Part shown: in pieces, positions 1-8,379 of the stretch
How the letters are laid out: every line of letters begins with the position of its first letter
How positions within the stretch are numbered: the stretch's first letter is position 1
NCBI GenBank assembly: GCA_012517875.1
Contig: JAAYUB010000145.1
Coordinates: forward strand, 1 to 43,672
Reading direction: 5' to 3'
DNA length: 43,672 nucleotides
DNA from: Acidobacteriota bacterium
GTDB lineage: Bacteria > Acidobacteriota > JAAYUB01
Notes under the pieces: generated by a model
Told to the model about the DNA's origin: nothing
Database searches by the model: none
What the model saw: the letters and a program-made list of their open reading frames with translations, nothing else
Translations under genes and position numbers: made by a program

Positions 1-1971
1 ATCAGCGACAAGCACCGCCTCACGGCTCGCTTCAACTGGGTGGATGCGGCGAGCGACATTCTCTCCCGCGCCGGCAACTCGTTCACCTTCGGCAACGGCG
101 GCTACACCATGGAGAACGACACCTACTCCACCGTCGGCCAGCTCGACAGCGTCATCGGCGACAACATGGCCAACGAGTTCCGGGTCAACTACACCATCAT
201 CCGCGACGCACGCGCCACCCCGGGCGAGCGTTTCCCCAATATCACCGTGGGCGTGAACGGCTACAATTTCGTGGCCGGCACCGAGCGCTACTCCACCGCC
301 AACTCCCTGGACCAGGATGTCCTCGAGATCACCGACAACCTGTCGTTCTTCCTGGGCAAGCACACCCTGGTGATCGGCACGCACAACGAGATCTTCGACT
401 TCTCCAACGTGTTCATCCGCGACAATTTCGGCACCTACCGCTTCTCCAACCTCGACAAGTTCGCGACCGGCACCGCCAACCGGTACGAGTTGAGCTTCTC
501 CAACATCGCCAACGAACCGCGGTGGGCTGCTGAATTCGGCGTCGCCCAGCTCGGTTTCTACATCGGCGACACCTACCAAATGAAGCCCAACTTCAACCTC
601 ACCTTTGGTCTGCGCATGGATATACCCATCATCGGCGATGAGCCCAGCTACAACCAGCTGGTGGAGGATGTGTTCGGCATCGACACCCGCGACATGGCCT
701 CCGGCAACATCCTGTGGTCGCCCCGCCTGGGCTTCAACTGGGATATGGCCGGCGACGGCAGATCGCTGCTCCGCGGCGGCGTGGGCGTGTTCTCGGGCCG
801 GACACCGTACGTGTGGATCTCGAACCAGTTCGGCAACACCGGCATCGAGTTCACGCGCTATTATGTCACCAGCAACGTGCCTGCCTTCGTCCCCGATCCC
901 GACAACCAGCCCAAGGGTTTCGCCGTGCAGACGAGCGAAATCAACGTCATGGACAAGAACTTCCTTTTCCCGCAGGTGGCGCGCATTGACCTGGCTTACG
1001 ACCGGGAACTGCCGTGGGGCCTGAAGGGAACGATTGAAGGCATCTTCACTCACAACCTCTCCGACGTGCTCACCCAGAACATCAACCTGGTCCAGACCGC
1101 CAACGACGCCTGGGACCGCCGGGCCTACTACGGCGCCCGCCGATCCAGCTCGTTCAGCGACGTGATCTACCTGAAGAACACCAGCGAGGGTTATCAGTAC
1201 AGCCTGAGCTTCTCGCTGCAGCGGCGCCTGCCCAACAACGGCTTCATCCAGGGCGCCTATACCTACGGCGGCGCCCAGGATGTGAACAGCGGCTCCAGTT
1301 CCCAGGCGCGCTCCAACTTCCAGTACAACCACATCGGCATCGACGCCAACCGGCCGTCGCTCACCGCGTCGAACCAGGATATCCGCCACCGCATCGGCAT
1401 CGGCGTATCCTACGTGCTGGACCTGCTCAAAAAGCACCCCACCACCCTGACCTTCTTCTACAACGGCCGCTCCGGTCGTCCGTACTCCAGCCGTTACTAC
1501 AACGACGAGAACAATGACGGCAGCGTGTACAATGACCTGATCTACGTCCCGCGGTCCGAAGACGAGATCATTCTGACCGGCGGCACCTGGGCCGACCTGA
1601 ACGCCTACATCGAGGGCGATGAGGGCCTGTCCAAGTACCGCGGCCAGATCGTCCCCCGCAACTCCAGCTACGAACCGTGGTATCACCGGGCCGACTTCCG
1701 GCTGCTCCAGGACTTCTCCATCCCCGGCCTCGAAGGCCACAAACTGCAGTTCTCCTGGGACATCCAGAACTTCCTGAATCTGCTCAACAGCAGCTGGGGC
1801 AAGTACCAGTACGTGTACTACCGCGGCGACGTTCCCCTTGACTATGTGGGCGTCGATTCCGCCACCGGCAAGCCGAAGTACGCCTTCCTCAAGACTGGCA
1901 CCAACCGGTACGACATGGACCGGCTGCTGTCCCGGTGGCAGATGCAGTTTGGCGTTCGGTACATCTTCTAG
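1..1971 (+). CDS. TonB-dependent outer-membrane receptor, Oar-like (5' end outside window)
   Basis: This is the C-terminal 656 residues of an outer-membrane beta-barrel receptor. The reading frame is already open at base 1, so the plug domain and any N-terminal carboxypeptidase-like domain lie upstream. The visible part is an alternation of short aromatic/polar strands with long Asp/Asn/Gly-rich loops, and the protein ends in the aromatic residue Phe (VRYIF), the usual C-terminal signature for barrel insertion. Phrases such as SPRLGFNWD and the late block where YNGRSGRPY is followed by Asn/Asp-rich sequence are typical of the Oar-like TonB-dependent receptors that are expanded in Acidobacteriota. 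The ligand cannot be told from sequence; such receptors import large or scarce substrates (siderophores, glycans, peptides) using TonB-ExbBD energy. A strong terminator follows at 2022-2050, so it ends its transcription unit. Confidence 0.88.
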   Translation: MSDKHRLTARFNWVDAASDILSRAGNSFTFGNGGYTMENDTYSTVGQLDSVIGDNMANEFRVNYTIIRDARATPGERFPNITVGVNGYNFVAGTERYSTANSLDQDVLEITDNLSFFLGKHTLVIGTHNEIFDFSNVFIRDNFGTYRFSNLDKFATGTANRYELSFSNIANEPRWAAEFGVAQLGFYIGDTYQMKPNFNLTFGLRMDIPIIGDEPSYNQLVEDVFGIDTRDMASGNILWSPRLGFNWDMAGDGRSLLRGGVGVFSGRTPYVWISNQFGNTGIEFTRYYVTSNVPAFVPDPDNQPKGFAVQTSEINVMDKNFLFPQVARIDLAYDRELPWGLKGTIEGIFTHNLSDVLTQNINLVQTANDAWDRRAYYGARRSSSFSDVIYLKNTSEGYQYSLSFSLQRRLPNNGFIQGAYTYGGAQDVNSGSSSQARSNFQYNHIGIDANRPSLTASNQDIRHRIGIGVSYVLDLLKKHPTTLTFFYNGRSGRPYSSRYYNDENNDGSVYNDLIYVPRSEDEIILTGGTWADLNAYIEGDEGLSKYRGQIVPRNSSYEPWYHRADFRLLQDFSIPGLEGHKLQFSWDIQNFLNLLNSSWGKYQYVYYRGDVPLDYVGVDSATGKPKYAFLKTGTNRYDMDRLLSRWQMQFGVRYIF

Positions 1972-1985
1972 CGTGTTCCAACTAC

Positions 1986-2007
1986 CGGCCGGCGTTACCG
2001 CCGGCCG
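1986..2007 (+). other. GC-rich hairpin after the receptor gene
   Basis: A perfect 9-bp inverted repeat (1986-1994 with 1999-2007, 4-base loop) lies 15 bases after the receptor stop codon. It has no T-run of its own but precedes a canonical terminator by 15 bases. It may protect the mRNA 3' end or be a tandem termination signal. Confidence 0.5.
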
Positions 2008-2021
2008 ATTGATCCACCCCT

Positions 2022-2050
2022 GGGAAAGCCGAAAGGCTTTCCCTTTTTTT
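2022..2050 (+). terminator. Rho-independent terminator of the TonB receptor gene
   Basis: A perfect 9-bp stem (2022-2030 with 2035-2043) closed by a GAAA tetraloop is followed directly by seven T residues (2044-2050). This is a textbook intrinsic terminator, 50 bases after the stop codon. Confidence 0.95.
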
Positions 2051-2059
2051 ATATTTACA

Positions 2060-2178
2060 AGTGAAAAGTTAGGAGCGAACAGCGAGCGGTAAATAGTGAG
2101 TGGGGGGAGTCGTGCTCGAAATTCGTGATCGTGATCGTGCTCGAGCTCGCTGCCAGCGGTCAACGATCAACCATCACC
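2060..2178. repeat. Degenerate heptamer/hexamer short-period repeat block
   Basis: Six consecutive heptamers resembling AGTGAAA/AGCGAAC run from 2060 to 2101. They are followed by seven hexamers of the type ATCGTG/CTCGAG (2110-2151), then three heptamers GGTCAAC, GATCAAC, CATCACC (2158-2178). The phase is kept while the bases drift. The last unit overlaps the stop codon of the minus-strand gene ending at 2174. A related block lies at 13894-14147. Confidence 0.7.
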
Positions 2179-4507
2179 CGCGCCGCCGGACGAGCAGGCC
2201 CCATGCCGGCAGCAGCAGCAACATGAGCGCGAAAAAGACGGGCGTCTGCAGATCGCCCAGCGCCGGAAGGAGCAGCAGTCCCGTCAAGCCGGCGCCGGCC
2301 AGCGCCCCCAGATGATCGCAGGCGTTGACGCGGCCGGCAATTGCAGCCGGCGTGCCGGGGCCCTCCATCTGCATGCAGACGGACAGAGGAAAGTAAAGAC
2401 CGGTCAAAACTCCGGCTGCGAGCATCATCACGAAAAACCACGGCAGGATCACGGCGGACCGGCCGGTGGAGGTGGACGCCACGGTCACGCAGAGCGCGAT
2501 GCCCGCGCCGGGCAGCGTCAGGAAGGCCCATCGCGCCATGCGGGCGGCCGGCCAATCCACCCGGCGGTCCATCCACCAGGCACCGCCGGCCAAGCCCAGC
2601 ATGAACACGCCAACAAGCGCTCCCATCATGGAGTAGACGAAGCCGAACAGGTTCTGGACGCGGTACAGCAACAAGAGTTCCAGCCCCATGCCCGTGAAGC
2701 CGAGCAGGAACACGCCGGCCGCCGCGCCCGCTGCCGCCGGCCAGCCGGCGGTGCGGCGCGCCGCCAAAAACAGGTGAATCGCCAGCATCACGAGCAGAAC
2801 CGCCAGGACGATCCCTCCCAACCGGATGATGTCCAGCGCCGCCACGGCGTCGAGCCAGCCGCGCAGTCGCCCGCCAGTGGCCAGATCCCACACCCGCAGG
2901 TTCAGCAGGTAGCTCACGGGCCGCCGCTCGGTGTTCTCCCACGACGTCTCGGACCGGGCCAGCACGCCGCGCAGCCAGACGACGCGTTCCTCAGGCAGGA
3001 GCACCCGAAAATGGCGCGGCGTGAACCAATCGCTCCGGGCCAACCGGCGCCCCTCGAAGCGCCGGGACAGTTCGGCGGGATCCACGCTGGGCGCACCGTG
3101 CGCGTCCGAGGCCAGGAAGGTCATCCGGGCTCCGGGCGCGGCCAGCACCACCGGAAACTCCCGCCGCAGCGTCCGGTACACGGTGCCGACCGCGCGCTCC
3201 AGGTCACCCGCGATCACGTTCTCGCCGCTGTCCAGGCCCACGGCCAGCACGCCGCCGGCGGCCAGACAGGAACGACAGCGGGCGAAAAATTCCCGGGTGT
3301 ACCAGCGGTTGTTCGCCGCCGTGGCAGGAGGCGGCGTGAGCAGGACGATGAGATCGAACCGCTCCGGCGTGCCGGCGAAATATTCAACCGCGTCCGCCGA
3401 GACCCGGGCCAGGCGGGGGTCCGCCAGCGCGTGCCGCTCCGTCAGCGGCAGCCGGGGCTCCACCAGTTCGGCATACGCCGGATCCAGGCTGACCTGCGTC
3501 ACGCGACGGACCGGGTAGTCCAGCATCCGCTGGACCATTCCCTCCAGTCCGCGGCCCACCACCAGGACCCGCTCCGGCCGCCGGTGCTGGTTCATCAGGA
3601 AATGCGCCCGCATGTTGACTTCGAACGGCTCGGGAAATGAGACCGCCTGCATGCCATTGAGGTAGAGAGTGAACTGCCCCTCACGCTCACCCAGGGCAAG
3701 CAGCTGATAGCGGGACTCCCGCAGCTCAACGAGACGGACGCCCGGCGCCAACGTCCGCCAGTAGGCCCCGTCCAGCCGGACTTGCAGCCGGTCGGCCGCG
3801 CCGAAAGCCAGCGCCGCCGCCGCGACTGCGGCCACCCCCCACAGCACCGGCGTCACCCATGCCGAACGCGATTGATCGTTGCAGGATGCGGATTCAGGGA
3901 TCCGCGTTCTCCGTCGTTCGAGCGTCCACCCGGCGGCCAGGACCACCAGGGCGATCACTTCAACCAGGCCGAGCACGCGGACCGGCGGCCAACGACCGGC
4001 CCACCAGAAGGTGTATGCCAGCCCGCCGGCCAGGCTGCCGACTCCTTCCAGCCAGTACACCCGGCCGGCGGCGCTCAGCGACCGGCCGGCCTCTCCGGTC
4101 CCCGGCGCCCGTTCCGCCGCCATGGGAAAGGCCAGGCCCACCAGCAGCGCGATGGGCAGGACGCCCAGCACGCAGGCCGGCACGGCGTGCCGGACGTCCA
4201 GAAACAGCCCGGGCGGCACGCCGAGCCACGCACGCACCGTGTATAGGAGCGCCAGCTGGACGGCCCCCGCGACGGGCAAAACCGCAAGCACCACGGGCCA
4301 GGCGCGCGAGGCCCCGGCCGCTCGGCCGTGCCGCCGCCCCCACGCCATCGAACCCAGCGCGATGCCGGCGAACCAGCTGACGAACATCAACGCGATCATC
4401 AGCTCGTTGCCGTGGAACACGGCCAGCCCGCCACGCAGAACGACCAACTGGCCCACCATGGCCAGAAAACCCAACAGGAATGCCATCGGGAAAAACATCG
4501 CGGTCAT
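2174..4507 (-). CDS. Membrane-embedded spermidine-synthase-like protein (fused transporter/methyltransferase fold)
   Basis: A 777-residue protein with about six N-terminal membrane segments, a soluble Rossmann domain in the middle third, and further membrane segments at the C-terminus. The soluble part carries a nucleotide-binding loop (RVLVVGRGLEGMV, near residue 310) and the family pattern NRWYTREFF followed by GGVLAVGL, as in spermidine-synthase-like proteins. The aspartate that serves as catalytic base in true spermidine synthases appears replaced (FDLIVLLTPPP), so polyamine synthesis is doubtful and the substrate is unknown. The open frame extends to a TTG at 4552. I prefer ATG 4507 because it gives a clean N-terminal membrane helix, has a GGAAAG ribosome site six bases upstream, and leaves a possible -10 (TACAAT) in front. 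It is divergent from the enzyme gene at 4573. Confidence 0.8.
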   Translation of the reverse strand: MTAMFFPMAFLLGFLAMVGQLVVLRGGLAVFHGNELMIALMFVSWFAGIALGSMAWGRRHGRAAGASRAWPVVLAVLPVAGAVQLALLYTVRAWLGVPPGLFLDVRHAVPACVLGVLPIALLVGLAFPMAAERAPGTGEAGRSLSAAGRVYWLEGVGSLAGGLAYTFWWAGRWPPVRVLGLVEVIALVVLAAGWTLERRRTRIPESASCNDQSRSAWVTPVLWGVAAVAAAALAFGAADRLQVRLDGAYWRTLAPGVRLVELRESRYQLLALGEREGQFTLYLNGMQAVSFPEPFEVNMRAHFLMNQHRRPERVLVVGRGLEGMVQRMLDYPVRRVTQVSLDPAYAELVEPRLPLTERHALADPRLARVSADAVEYFAGTPERFDLIVLLTPPPATAANNRWYTREFFARCRSCLAAGGVLAVGLDSGENVIAGDLERAVGTVYRTLRREFPVVLAAPGARMTFLASDAHGAPSVDPAELSRRFEGRRLARSDWFTPRHFRVLLPEERVVWLRGVLARSETSWENTERRPVSYLLNLRVWDLATGGRLRGWLDAVAALDIIRLGGIVLAVLLVMLAIHLFLAARRTAGWPAAAGAAAGVFLLGFTGMGLELLLLYRVQNLFGFVYSMMGALVGVFMLGLAGGAWWMDRRVDWPAARMARWAFLTLPGAGIALCVTVASTSTGRSAVILPWFFVMMLAAGVLTGLYFPLSVCMQMEGPGTPAAIAGRVNACDHLGALAGAGLTGLLLLPALGDLQTPVFFALMLLLLPAWGLLVRRRG

Positions 4508-4572
4508 CGGGATCTTTCCATTTGATGGGAGGTATTGTAACATAGCCTTCAATTCTGTCTGGCCGAGGCGGC

Positions 4573-5559
4573 ATGTTCAGCAACGACCGATTTCCGCTGA
4601 TTCCGGGACCCACGCCGCTCGCCGAGGCATCGCATCTGCGCCGGATTCTCGGCGGCCCCCGGATTCTGATCAAACGAGATGATCTCACCGGGCGCATCGT
4701 GGGCGGTAACAAGATCCGCAAGCTGGAGTATCTGCTGGCCGACGCGCGCCGCGCCGGCGCCACCCACGTCGTCACCGGCGGCGGCGCCCAATCCAACCAC
4801 GCGGCTCAGACCGCCGTCTGCGCCCGGATGGCCGGGCTGGAAGCGGTCCTGGTGCTGTCGCGTCCGACGCCGGGCCGCCCCTGCGGCAATCTCCTGGTCC
4901 ACCGGCTGCTGGGCATCACGCCGGAGTACGTGGACCGCTACGAACCGGACGATCTGGAACAGGCCATGCGGCAATGCTGCGAACGACTGACCCGTGAGGG
5001 CTTCCGGCCATACCACATCCCGCTGGGAGGCAGCACCCCCATCGGCATCCGCGGCTACGTGGACTGCTGGCATGAAATCGCCAATCAATGCCGGACGCTG
5101 GGAGTGTCGCCGGCCGCCATCTATTCCGCCACCGGCACCGGCGGGACTCTGGCCGGGCTGCTGCTCGGCCACCTCGAAGCGCCCGCCTCCTGCCGGCTGG
5201 TCGGCGTGGATGTGGGCGCTATCCCCGGCGAGGGCCCGCTGCCGCGCGCGGTGGCCCTGGTGGCCGACGCCCGCGGCGGCCCCTGCCCCACCCTGCCCGT
5301 GGAGCTTAACCGCCACCAGATCGGACCGGGCTACGCCCGCCCCGGCCCGGATTGCCTGACGGCCATGCGGCTCTTTCTGCAGACCGAAGGCCTGCTGCTG
5401 GATCCGGCTTACACCGGCAAGGCGGCCGCCGCGCTCGTCGCCGACATCGGGGCCGGCCGCTGGCGGCGGGATGAAACCGTCGTCTTCATCCACACCGGCG
5501 GTGCGGCCGGCTTCTTCACCGAAGGCATGGCGGCACATCTGGATAATTCCCCCGCGTGA
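4573..5559 (+). CDS. D-cysteine desulfhydrase / ACC deaminase family PLP enzyme
   Basis: A 328-residue fold-type II PLP enzyme. The Schiff-base lysine is K47 in GGNKIRKLE, the substrate/carboxylate loop is GGGAQSNHAAQ (S74, N75, H76), and TGTGGTLAG further on binds the cofactor phosphate. This arrangement (Lys about 27 residues before Ser-Asn-His) is that of D-cysteine desulfhydrase and 1-aminocyclopropane-1-carboxylate deaminase. D-cysteine desulfhydrase converts D-cysteine to pyruvate, sulfide and ammonia; ACC deaminase opens the cyclopropane ring to 2-oxobutyrate and ammonia. The two activities cannot be separated here by eye. D-cysteine desulfhydrase is more widespread and is the better first guess. 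The next gene starts 7 bases after its stop codon. Confidence 0.85.
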   Translation: MFSNDRFPLIPGPTPLAEASHLRRILGGPRILIKRDDLTGRIVGGNKIRKLEYLLADARRAGATHVVTGGGAQSNHAAQTAVCARMAGLEAVLVLSRPTPGRPCGNLLVHRLLGITPEYVDRYEPDDLEQAMRQCCERLTREGFRPYHIPLGGSTPIGIRGYVDCWHEIANQCRTLGVSPAAIYSATGTGGTLAGLLLGHLEAPASCRLVGVDVGAIPGEGPLPRAVALVADARGGPCPTLPVELNRHQIGPGYARPGPDCLTAMRLFLQTEGLLLDPAYTGKAAAALVADIGAGRWRRDETVVFIHTGGAAGFFTEGMAAHLDNSPA

Positions 5560-5566
5560 GGTCCCC

Positions 5567-6091
5567 ATGCGTCCACGATCCGTGTCCGGTTCGCGCACCC
5601 GCCTGAGCTGCGGAACCCTGCTCGGCTACGCCGCGGTCATCGTGCTCCTCGCCGCAGTCGCGATCCTGGCGCTCATGCCCCATTTTTTCCGACGCTTCGA
5701 TTGGAACCGGTTTTTGAAGTCGCCGTGGGAGGAGATCCAGCGCGCCGCCGACAAGGCCGAAATCCCCCTCGAGCCGGAGGCGCCCCCGGGTGTGCGCACC
5801 CTGCGCCAGGGCCGCCTGGTCATCCAGTACGAACCGGCTTCGCCGGCCGCCGGCGCCGCGCCGTTCGTCCAGGGCCAGGTCGAGAACACGGGCACCACGG
5901 CTGTCCGCAAGCTGGTTCTTGAGATGCGGATCGCCCCGGCGCCCAACCGGGTGCACACCGAGTCGTTCGAGATCCTCCGCAACGACCCGCTCCTCCCCGG
6001 GCAGCGGCGCCGGTTCATCGTCCACCCGAGCGACGCCCCGTCCGGTTGGACACCGGGCCGCGTGAGTCTCCGGATCGCGTCGTTTGAATAG
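5567..6091 (+). CDS. Small membrane-anchored protein of unknown function
   Basis: A 174-residue protein with a basic N-terminus, one hydrophobic segment at about residues 18-38 and a soluble remainder that is presumably periplasmic. The soluble part (about 75-174) reads like a beta-sandwich that tracks a protein-modification or ligand domain: VQGQVENTGTTAVRKLVLE, then LLPGQRRRFIVHP. This resembles FxLYD/DUF2393-type extracellular beta domains, but I do not recognise a specific family. It starts 7 bases after the PLP enzyme and is probably cotranscribed. The open frame extends upstream to 5471, but that part overlaps the previous gene and ATG 5567 places the membrane anchor at the N-terminus. 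Confidence 0.7.
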   Translation: MRPRSVSGSRTRLSCGTLLGYAAVIVLLAAVAILALMPHFFRRFDWNRFLKSPWEEIQRAADKAEIPLEPEAPPGVRTLRQGRLVIQYEPASPAAGAAPFVQGQVENTGTTAVRKLVLEMRIAPAPNRVHTESFEILRNDPLLPGQRRRFIVHPSDAPSGWTPGRVSLRIASFE

Positions 6092-6118
6092 GCCGGCTGC
6101 CGCCCCGCCGTACTCAGC

Positions 6119-7255
6119 CTAGAGGCGGAACCGGGTGAATGCGCCGATCTGTCCGCTGTTCTCCAAGCCCACGCCCTCGTAGACCTGCAGCACCCCACAG
6201 TTGTGTTCCAGCGACCGATCGATGGCCGCGGTCACGACATCGGTGATTTCCACCATGCTCACGTTGCACAGCGGACACACGCGGTCCAGGATCCCCAGAT
6301 AACCGCAGTGGCTGCACACCGAACCGGCCGCCTGGAAATCACGGGAGACCACCAGGGTCTCCAGCCCCTGGGCGTTGAGGTAACGAAGGGTCTCCTCGAG
6401 CCCGCTCACCGCCAGACCGCCCGAGGCGACGGTGTGGTGCAGGCGCTCCACCTGGCGGCAGTGGTCCTTGTAGACCAGCCCCTTCTCCACCCGCGCCGAA
6501 CGCTCCAGCACCTCGTGTTCAGGCGTGTCCACCGGCAGATCGAGCTCGGCCACCAGGCGCTCTTTCAGGTAGGAGTGGAGCCACTCCTGAAATTCCGCCT
6601 CGTACTCGTTTTTGCACCCCAGAATCAGCCATTCGAACTGGTCGCGCTTGTAGAGCTGGAACAGGGTGTCGGCGACATGGTGGAAATGCTCGCTGATCTT
6701 GTGATCGCGCTTGCGGGCGGTCCGCTTCTCGTCGTAACCGGACCAGCCGCCGCGGCGCACGTGGGCCGGCACCTCGTCGGCGATCCGTTTGTACTCCAGG
6801 ATGGTTCCCTTGTGGATGATGTAGATGCGGGCGTCCGACTTGTCCACCAGTGCGGTGCAGAAGCGGTGGTACTCGATTTCCTGGAAGTGGAGCGGCCGCA
6901 CGTGGGGCGCCTCGCCCACGAGGAATCGGTTGCGGGGCGGCCGCGGCAGCTCCACCTCGTGCCAGAATCCGGCGGCCGAGCAGCTGAACAGGGCCAGGCC
7001 GCGGACGTTGAACTCCTTGTAATTTTTGATGATGTGATTTTCGACGCGCTGGATCTCGGCGAGGGCCTCGCGGCGGTAGTCCCGCCGCAGGTCCGATTCG
7101 ATCTGGACGCGGGCCAGTCGGGTCATTTCCTTGAGCCGGGTCTCAACCTCCTTTTTGGACCCGCTCTTCCCGTCAGTGTTCAGATAGACGGAGACCACCG
7201 GATGATCCGGCGAGCGAAAGCCGCGGATCTGCTCGATGTCTCGCTTGCTGAGCAT
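6119..7255 (-). CDS. Bacterial archaeo-eukaryotic release factor (eRF1/Vms1-like) protein
   Basis: A 378-residue protein with the three-part layout of archaeal/eukaryotic class 1 release factor eRF1: an N-terminal domain (about 1-130), a middle RNase-H-like domain (about 132-280) and a C-terminal domain carrying a zinc ribbon (C314, C317, C327, C330; CxxC-x9-CxxC). It ends SGQIGAFTRFRL, close to the eRF1 ending GGIGAILRY. Where eRF1 and Vms1 have the catalytic GGQ, this protein has GGWSGYDEKR at 169-178, so the hydrolytic glutamine is replaced. Bacterial members of this superfamily (baeRF) are known from comparative genomics, and eukaryotic Vms1/ANKZF1 cleaves peptidyl-tRNA on stalled ribosomes. 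A ribosome-rescue or peptidyl-tRNA role is inferred. A good AGGAGG ribosome site lies just before ATG 7255, and a minus-strand promoter at 7429-7457 implies a leader of about 165 bases. Confidence 0.82.
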   Translation of the reverse strand: MLSKRDIEQIRGFRSPDHPVVSVYLNTDGKSGSKKEVETRLKEMTRLARVQIESDLRRDYRREALAEIQRVENHIIKNYKEFNVRGLALFSCSAAGFWHEVELPRPPRNRFLVGEAPHVRPLHFQEIEYHRFCTALVDKSDARIYIIHKGTILEYKRIADEVPAHVRRGGWSGYDEKRTARKRDHKISEHFHHVADTLFQLYKRDQFEWLILGCKNEYEAEFQEWLHSYLKERLVAELDLPVDTPEHEVLERSARVEKGLVYKDHCRQVERLHHTVASGGLAVSGLEETLRYLNAQGLETLVVSRDFQAAGSVCSHCGYLGILDRVCPLCNVSMVEITDVVTAAIDRSLEHNCGVLQVYEGVGLENSGQIGAFTRFRL

Positions 7256-7428
7256 AGCCGCCTCCTGTTGGGATCGGGTGGCCGGCGCACCGGACCGGGG
7301 CCTGGGTCGGCGCCCCGGCGGCGCATGGCCGAGGACGGGAACAAAGCTGGAAACGCGTGGCTCATGAGCGCGACGCTGTCATACGCGGGTTGTTAGAGAA
7401 ACCGGTAACGCCTGATCATTTTGATTTA

Positions 7429-7457
7429 ATTATAGTCCCCAAATCGGCTCCCGCCAA
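7429..7457 (-). promoter_or_regulatory. Sigma-70 type promoter for the eRF1-like gene
   Basis: On the minus strand the -35 TTGGCG (7457-7452) and the perfect -10 TATAAT (7434-7429) are separated by exactly 17 bases. The expected start near 7422 leaves a leader of about 165 bases. The DUF374 gene at 43 kb has the same -35 hexamer and spacing. Confidence 0.75.
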
Positions 7458-7529
7458 GACGAAAAAATTTGCAAGCCGCGCCGCCGCCCTGCGTCTTACC
7501 GGTGAACACTTGAACGGGAGGTTCGGATC

Positions 7530-8321
7530 ATGAAACAGAATGTGATCATCTGCCTGATGTTGGGACTGCTGGGGGGCATGGCGCTGGCGGTGCGCGCCGA
7601 CGGTCCGCTGGACTTGACCGTGGTGGCGGACGGCCGCCCGCTCACCCTGCACCGCTACCAGGGCACCTGTTACATCGAGGCGCTCCCGGGGCGTGAGTAC
7701 AGCATCCGGCTGACCAACCGCTCCGGTGACCGGCTGGCAGTGGCGCTGGCCGTTGACGGCCTCAACTCCATCGACGCCCGCCACACCAGCCCGCGCCAGG
7801 CCATGAAATGGGTGATCGATCCGTGGCAGACCGTCGTGATCTCCGGTTGGCAGGTCAGCACGGATCGCGCACGCCGGTTCTATTTCACCACCGAGGACCG
7901 TTCCTACGCCGCCACACTGGGCGACACGCGCAACCTCGGGCTAATCTCGGCCGCCGTGTTCCGGGAGAAAGCCCGCCCGGTTGAAAATGAGATCCTGGGC
8001 GGCATGCCGGCTCCCGGAGCCGCCGGCTCGGCCAAACGGATGGATCGGGCGGAAAGCTCGGCCCCGTGCCCGCCCAAAACGGAGGCTGGATTGTCCGAGG
8101 AATCGGCCGCCACGGGCATGGGCCGCGCCACCGACCACCGCGTGACCCGGATCCAGATGGAGCTGGAGCCCAATCCTTGCCAGCAGATCAACATCCGGTA
8201 CGAATACCGCGACGTGCTGGTCCGCCTGGGCGTCCTGCCCCGGCCCCACGATCCCCTGCAGCGCCGGGAGCAGGCCCGCGGGTTTGAATCCGACGTCTTC
8301 TGCCCCGAACGTCCCCGCTGA
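7530..8321 (+). CDS. Secreted protein of unknown function
   Basis: A 263-residue protein with a clear signal peptide (basic start, hydrophobic core about 5-21, likely cleavage after VRA at 23). The first half of the mature protein is well structured and looks conserved: [52 protein letters not shown]. This reads as a beta-sandwich. The second half (about 155-263) is rich in Pro, Ala and Glu and ends in a block containing two Cys (NPCQQ and VFCPE), probably a tail of low complexity. I do not recognise the family. It is a single-gene unit: ribosome site GGGAGG at 7515-7520, and an intrinsic terminator shortly after the stop. No convincing promoter hexamers were seen immediately upstream. Confidence 0.75.
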   Translation: MKQNVIICLMLGLLGGMALAVRADGPLDLTVVADGRPLTLHRYQGTCYIEALPGREYSIRLTNRSGDRLAVALAVDGLNSIDARHTSPRQAMKWVIDPWQTVVISGWQVSTDRARRFYFTTEDRSYAATLGDTRNLGLISAAVFREKARPVENEILGGMPAPGAAGSAKRMDRAESSAPCPPKTEAGLSEESAATGMGRATDHRVTRIQMELEPNPCQQINIRYEYRDVLVRLGVLPRPHDPLQRREQARGFESDVFCPERPR

Positions 8322-8349
8322 TCCGCCTGCCACCACCCCTCCACCCCAC

Positions 8350-8379
8350 CGGCCGGGCGCACCGCCCGGCCGCCTTTTT
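8350..8379 (+). terminator. Rho-independent terminator of the secreted-protein gene
   Basis: A perfect inverted repeat (8350-8359 with 8363-8372, 3-base loop), almost entirely G and C, is followed by CC and five T residues. It lies about 30 bases after the stop codon at 8321. Confidence 0.85.

Noticed and set aside
2312-3640. 442-codon plus-strand open frame opposite the spermidine-synthase-like gene
   Set aside because: Gln/His/Arg/Gly-rich composition with no domain pattern; antisense shadow of a well-supported membrane protein.
7180-7365. 61-codon minus-strand frame overlapping the start of the eRF1-like gene as a leader peptide
   Set aside because: Lacks a ribosome site and has Arg/Pro-rich shadow composition; mentioned only as one possibility in the leader finding.
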